Below are positions 60,535 through 64,000 of a DNA stretch of 64,000 nucleotides, in pieces. Under the pieces are notes generated by a model. That model searched no databases and was not told the origin of the DNA. It saw only the letters and a program-made list of their open reading frames with translations. The stretch's first letter is position 1; every line of letters starts with the position of its first letter. Source of the DNA: Pseudomonas allokribbensis (GTDB lineage Bacteria > Pseudomonadota > Gammaproteobacteria > Pseudomonadales > Pseudomonadaceae). A program made the translations under genes and the position numbers. Where the stretch lies: positions 1,683,001 through 1,747,000 of the forward strand of contig NZ_CP062252.1 of assembly GCF_014863605.1 (NCBI RefSeq). Reading direction: 5' to 3'.

Positions 60535-61583
60535 ACAGTTTCAAGATTGGCGATCGCCTGATCGGTGCCGACGCACCGCCGTTCATCATTGCCGAAATGA
60601 GCGGCAACCATAACCAGTCGCTGGACGTCGCCTTGCAGATTGTCGAGGCGGCGGCCAAGGCCGGTGCCCATGCCTTGAAGCTGCAAACCTACACCGCTGA
60701 AACCATGACGCTGGATCTGGCGGAAGGCGAATTCTTCATCAAGGATCCGAACAGCCTGTGGGCCGGCACGTCCCTTTACGACCTGTACGAAAAGGCCCAC
60801 ACGCCCTGGGAATGGCACGCACCGATCTTTGCCCGGGCCAAAGAACTGGGCATGCTGGCGTTTTCGACGCCGTTCGATGACAGCGCCGTGGATTTTCTTG
60901 AAAGCCTCGATGTGCCGGCCTACAAGATCGCCAGTTTCGAAAACACTGATCTGCCGCTGATTCGCCGTGTGGCGGCGACTGGCAAGCCGCTGATCATTTC
61001 CACCGGCATGGCCAGCATCGCCGAGCTCGACGAAACCGTGCGCGCTGCCCGTGAAGCCGGGTGCAAGGATCTGGTGCTGCTCAAGTGCACCAGCACCTAC
61101 CCGGCGACGCCGCTCAACAGCAATGTGCGCACGATCCCGCATCTGCGTGAGTTGTTCGGTTGTCAGGTGGGGCTGTCCGATCATTCGATGGGTGTTGGTG
61201 TGTCGGTGGCGGCTGTGGCACTCGGTGCGACGGTGGTTGAAAAGCACTTCACCCTTGACCGCGCGGCGGGCGGGGTGGACGCCAGTTTCTCGCTGGAACC
61301 TGCGGAAATGGCCGCTCTGGTGCTGGAAACCGAACGCGCCTGGCAGGCCATGGGTCAGGTGCATTACGGCGTGACCGAGGCTGAGAAAAAGTCTCTGGTC
61401 TACCGTCGGTCGCTGTACGTCACGGCCGACATGGCGGCCGGTGAACCCTTCACGGCGGCCAACGTGCGCGCCATTCGTCCCGGTCTCGGTCTGCCGCCCA
61501 AGCACACCGACGCCGTCCTCGGCCGCCGCGCGCGCGCGCCGATCAAGCGCGGCACGCCGCTGGACTGGTCACTGGTCGAATAA
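60531..61583 (+). CDS. pseI: Pseudaminic acid synthase
   Basis: The 350-residue enzyme has the NeuB TIM-barrel domain (FIIAEMSGNHNQSLDVALQIVEAAAKAGAHALKLQTYT; KIASFENTDLPLIRRVAATGKPLIISTGM; EKHFTLDRAAGGVDASFSLEP) and a C-terminal SAF/antifreeze-like domain (ENVRAIRPGLGLPPKHTDAVLGRRAR-type). It condenses PEP with the hexose to form Pse. It overlaps the pseG stop and is followed by 226 bases before the next gene. Confidence 0.96.
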   Translation: MNSFKIGDRLIGADAPPFIIAEMSGNHNQSLDVALQIVEAAAKAGAHALKLQTYTAETMTLDLAEGEFFIKDPNSLWAGTSLYDLYEKAHTPWEWHAPIFARAKELGMLAFSTPFDDSAVDFLESLDVPAYKIASFENTDLPLIRRVAATGKPLIISTGMASIAELDETVRAAREAGCKDLVLLKCTSTYPATPLNSNVRTIPHLRELFGCQVGLSDHSMGVGVSVAAVALGATVVEKHFTLDRAAGGVDASFSLEPAEMAALVLETERAWQAMGQVHYGVTEAEKKSLVYRRSLYVTADMAAGEPFTAANVRAIRPGLGLPPKHTDAVLGRRARAPIKRGTPLDWSLVE

Positions 61584-61809
61584 CCCGATCTGCACCGATT
61601 CGGCAAAATAGCGTGACCTGCGAGTCATAACGCGCATCTTCACTGTATTGTATTGACCGGGGAGATGGCGCCTGGCCCGTTATCGGTTGCAGTGATAGCC
61701 CTTTGCGCTCCCCGTGGCTGCCCGTTGTGGCGGCCGTTTTCTGTTTGTCGGCGCCCCTCGAAATCCTTGCGAGCGGTGGTATTGGGCTGTTTATTATTGG
61801 GAAGCCGTA
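61584..61809 (+). promoter_or_regulatory. Intergenic region between pseI and the KAS III-like gene
   Basis: This region has no hairpin terminator. It contains a TATTGTATTGACC stretch that could be part of a promoter, but I cannot fix a start. A search for GG-N10-GC sigma-54 sites found nothing convincing. Confidence 0.3.
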
Positions 61810-62736
61810 ATGATTGGCATAAAAAGCATTGCGAGCTACGTTCCTGTAGCCGGCGTGGACAATTACGCACAAGGTGCAAAATTCGAGAAGGATGAAGAAT
61901 TCATCCTCGGCAAGATCGGTTCGGCCTTCCTCCCACGTAAAGACGCGGAACAGGAAACCTCCGATCTGTGCGTTGAAGCGGCCAATGCGCTGTTTGCCAA
62001 CAACCCTGAACTGAAACGTGAATCCATCGATGCACTGATCGTCGTCACCCAGAACGGTGACGAAGAAGGCTTGCCGCACACCGCTGCGATCGTCCAGGAC
62101 AAGCTCGGCCTGCCGACCAACGTCGCCGCGTTCGATATTTCCCTGGGTTGCTCCGGTTACGTCTATGGGATCTACGCGATCAAGGGCTTCATGGAAGCCG
62201 CCGGCCTGAAGAACGGTCTGCTGATCACCGCCGACCCGTATTCGAAGATCGTCGACCCGGAAGACCGCAACACCACCATGCTGTTCGGCGATGCCGCTAC
62301 CGCGACGTGGATGGGCGAAAATCCGGCCTGGGCGCTGGGCAAGGCCAAGTTCGGCACCGACGGTTCCGGTGCGCCGCACCTGAAAGTCACCGATGGCGTG
62401 TTCTTCATGAACGGTCGTCAGGTGTTCAACTTTGCGCTGCTGAAAGTCCCGGCGCACTTGCATGAGTTGCTCGACGATTCCGGCCTCAAGGCCGATGACA
62501 TCGATGCATTCTGCATTCACCAGGGCAGTGCGGCGATTGTCGATGCCGTGGCACGACGCTTCGAAGGCGAGCCGGAGAAGTTCATCAAGGACATGGTCGA
62601 GACCGGTAACACCGTGTCGTCCAGCGTTCCGCTGCTGCTGGAAAAACACGTGCTGGATTCCGACTGGCAGCGCATTGCGATCAGTGGTTTCGGCGTCGGT
62701 CTGTCGTGGGGTTCGGCGATTATCTATCGTCCTTGA
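61810..62736 (+). CDS. 3-oxoacyl-ACP synthase III family protein
   Basis: The 308-residue thiolase-fold enzyme has the KAS III triad: Cys114 in SLGCSGYVYG, His237 in FCIHQGS and Asn267 in ETGNTVSSS. Housekeeping FabH usually has HQAN; here HQGS. The gene lies between pseudaminic acid and Maf genes and upstream of the expected flagellin locus, not in a fatty-acid cluster. Such FabH-like proteins near flagellin islands may prime an unusual acyl chain for the glycan or a lipid carrier, but this is inference. A strong terminator follows. Confidence 0.87.
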   Translation: MIGIKSIASYVPVAGVDNYAQGAKFEKDEEFILGKIGSAFLPRKDAEQETSDLCVEAANALFANNPELKRESIDALIVVTQNGDEEGLPHTAAIVQDKLGLPTNVAAFDISLGCSGYVYGIYAIKGFMEAAGLKNGLLITADPYSKIVDPEDRNTTMLFGDAATATWMGENPAWALGKAKFGTDGSGAPHLKVTDGVFFMNGRQVFNFALLKVPAHLHELLDDSGLKADDIDAFCIHQGSAAIVDAVARRFEGEPEKFIKDMVETGNTVSSSVPLLLEKHVLDSDWQRIAISGFGVGLSWGSAIIYRP

Positions 62737-62760
62737 AGCGGCGAAAAACGACGGATACAA

Positions 62761-62799
62761 AAATAGCGTTCAAGGGTTAACCTTGAACGCTATTTTTTT
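62761..62799 (+). terminator. Rho-independent terminator after the KAS III-like gene
   Basis: A perfect 15-bp stem (62761-62775 with 62781-62795) closes on GTTAA and continues into a T-run. It ends the 3-oxoacyl synthase transcript 24 bases before the Maf gene start. Confidence 0.93.
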
Positions 62800-62822
62800 G
62801 CCTGAATGGAGCGTGAGGCACC

Positions 62823-64000
62823 ATGAGCGAATTCTTCCAAGCCAACGCTGAAGTCATCGAGCGACGCTGGCCGGCACTGTTCGCACGGTTGATGAACGAA
62901 GACAGTTCGGCGATCGAAGCCGAGCTGACGCAGGGGCTCGGTTCGACGCTGAGCATCGGCGGGATTCAGCTCACCAGTCGCCATGACCGCCTCCACGAAG
63001 CCCGGATCCAGGCCGCCAGCCTGCCGGCGGACAAGCCGCAATTGCATGTCTACGGCACCGGTCTCGGGGATTTACCGGCGGTACTGCTGGAGCGCGCCGG
63101 GCTTGAGCGACTGTATGTTCACGTTCTCAATGGCGCGCTGTTCGCCCTGGTGTTGCAACTGATCGATCAGCGGCAGTGGCTGGAAGAGGCGCGGGTAGAG
63201 CTTCTGTACGCCGGAGACCTGACGGACATCTGCACGCCGTTTTTTGCCTTGCCGACTGAAATGCTGCTGGCCGATGACTTCAACGCGAAGATTCGTGATC
63301 GGCTGGTCAGTGAGGTGCACCTGAGTTTCAACAATCGTGAGTTCGATCCGCATTCGCCCTTCATTTTGCAGCGTCTGCAGGACTGTCTGCCGGTGCTGCT
63401 GGCTGACGATGATGTGGCGCAATTGTTTGGTACTTGTGCCGGCCGGGAAGTCTACGTGATCGGCACCGGGCCGACGCTTGAGCAGCATTTCGAGCGACTC
63501 GCAGCGATCCGTGAGCGCGACGAACGCCCGCTGTTCATTTGCGTGGATACCGCTTACCGACCGCTGCGCGAGCACGGGATCGTGCCCGACTATGTGGTGA
63601 GCATCGATCAGCGCATCAGCTTTCGGCATTTGCCTTTCGAAGAATCCGACGGCATCCCGCTCGTGTATCTGCCCATGAGCGACCCTGAGGTATTGAGGGC
63701 CTGGAAGGGCAAGCGCTACGGCGGCTATTCGCTCAGCCCGGTCTATGCGGCGTTGCGAGAGCAACATCCACGGGCACTGCTGCATGTGGGCGGCAGCGTG
63801 ATTCATCCGGCGGTGGATCTGGCGGTGAAGATGGGGGCGGCGCGGATCACCCTGTTCGGTGCCGACTTCGCGTTTCCGATGAACAAGACCCACGCCGGCT
63901 GGCGTGATGGTGATCTGGGGCCGTCGGTGAACCAGGCACGGCACTGGGTGCGTGACGGCTTCGGCGAGCGCGTCAGTACGCAGCTCAATTTCCGCGGCTA
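62823..64000 (+). CDS. Motility-associated glycosyltransferase, Maf/MptE-like family (partial)
   Basis: The frame from the ATG at 62823 (GAGCGTGAGG upstream) is open to the window end, so the C-terminus is missing; about 392 residues are visible. The central part has the 6-hydroxymethylpterin-pyrophosphokinase-like (DUF115/MptE) motifs: EVYVIGTGPTLEQHFERL, FICVDTAYRPLREHGIVPDYVVSIDQ, LHVGGSVIHPAVDLAVKMGAARITLFGADFAF and NKTHAG. Maf proteins transfer nonulosonates such as pseudaminic acid to flagellin in Campylobacter and Aeromonas. Its place right after the complete pse pathway supports the same role. Confidence 0.9.
   Translation, partial: MSEFFQANAEVIERRWPALFARLMNEDSSAIEAELTQGLGSTLSIGGIQLTSRHDRLHEARIQAASLPADKPQLHVYGTGLGDLPAVLLERAGLERLYVHVLNGALFALVLQLIDQRQWLEEARVELLYAGDLTDICTPFFALPTEMLLADDFNAKIRDRLVSEVHLSFNNREFDPHSPFILQRLQDCLPVLLADDDVAQLFGTCAGREVYVIGTGPTLEQHFERLAAIRERDERPLFICVDTAYRPLREHGIVPDYVVSIDQRISFRHLPFEESDGIPLVYLPMSDPEVLRAWKGKRYGGYSLSPVYAALREQHPRALLHVGGSVIHPAVDLAVKMGAARITLFGADFAFPMNKTHAGWRDGDLGPSVNQARHWVRDGFGERVSTQLNFRG

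Overview
The window looks like a chromosomal segment of a fluorescent-group Pseudomonas (P. fluorescens/koreensis type). The GC content is high. The gene order rpoN-type flgFGHIJKL followed by a flagellin-glycosylation island, the phhA-phhB-tyrosine aminotransferase operon with a divergent phhR, and the block yciB-yciI-CpxR/Spy/CpxA-like genes next to scpA-scpB-rluB are all typical of this genus. This assignment rests on recognised protein families and gene order, not on a search.

Layout. (1) 1-8651: housekeeping and accessory genes: a patatin-like esterase (cut by the left edge), a SelW-like Rdx protein, a DMT exporter, two AraC regulators, an LpxH-like phosphoesterase, an HD protein, a Mpo1/DUF962 membrane protein, the potassium transporter TrkH and a nitroreductase. 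(2) 8664-12777 (minus strand): an envelope-stress module of response regulator, Spy/CpxP-like protein and sensor kinase, with a CpxR-box-like repeat and an internal terminator, then a coiled-coil membrane protein, YciI and YciB. (3) 12865-17797: PHP phosphoesterase, YciO/Sua5-like protein, the condensin partners ScpA and ScpB, a DUF1289 protein and the rRNA pseudouridine synthase RluB. (4) 17852-20042: a long leader region with a candidate Trp-containing leader peptide, then an amino-acid permease. (5) 20137-24275: an unusual islet with a divergent SHMT paralogue, an XRE regulator, a VUT-family queuosine-precursor transporter and an enterobacterial-type QueC. It is AT-richer in its centre and carries several palindromes in its control region; it is probably horizontally acquired. 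(6) 24573-26654: ribosome-rescue factor ArfB, an MFS transporter and two small proteins. (7) 26855-31141: phenylalanine catabolism (phhA, phhB, aminotransferase) and its regulator PhhR. (8) 31377-39769: flgF-flgL behind a good sigma-54 promoter. (9) 39820-64000: the glycosylation island: two giant multidomain glycosyltransferases, an RTX-repeat protein, a CDP-deoxysugar operon behind its own sigma-54-like promoter, the complete pseudaminic acid pathway (pseB, pseC, pseF, a pseG-pseH fusion, pseI, plus a methylase), a KAS III-like enzyme and a Maf-type motility glycosyltransferase that runs off the right edge.

How it fits together. Regions 8 and 9 describe one programme: build the hook and rod, then decorate flagellin. 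RfbF/RfbG, the epimerase, the C-methyltransferase, the aminotransferase, the acyltransferase and the CmcI-like methyltransferase are predicted to make an amino, probably branched and methylated 6-deoxy sugar. PseB/C/G-H/I/F make CMP-pseudaminic acid. Maf and the large glycosyltransferases would attach these sugars. The most unusual piece is region 5: a transporter and a synthase for 7-deazaguanine precursors beside a SHMT-fold enzyme that keeps the PLP machinery but has lost signature substrate-site residues. All functional statements are homology-based readings by eye; no search or alignment software was used.
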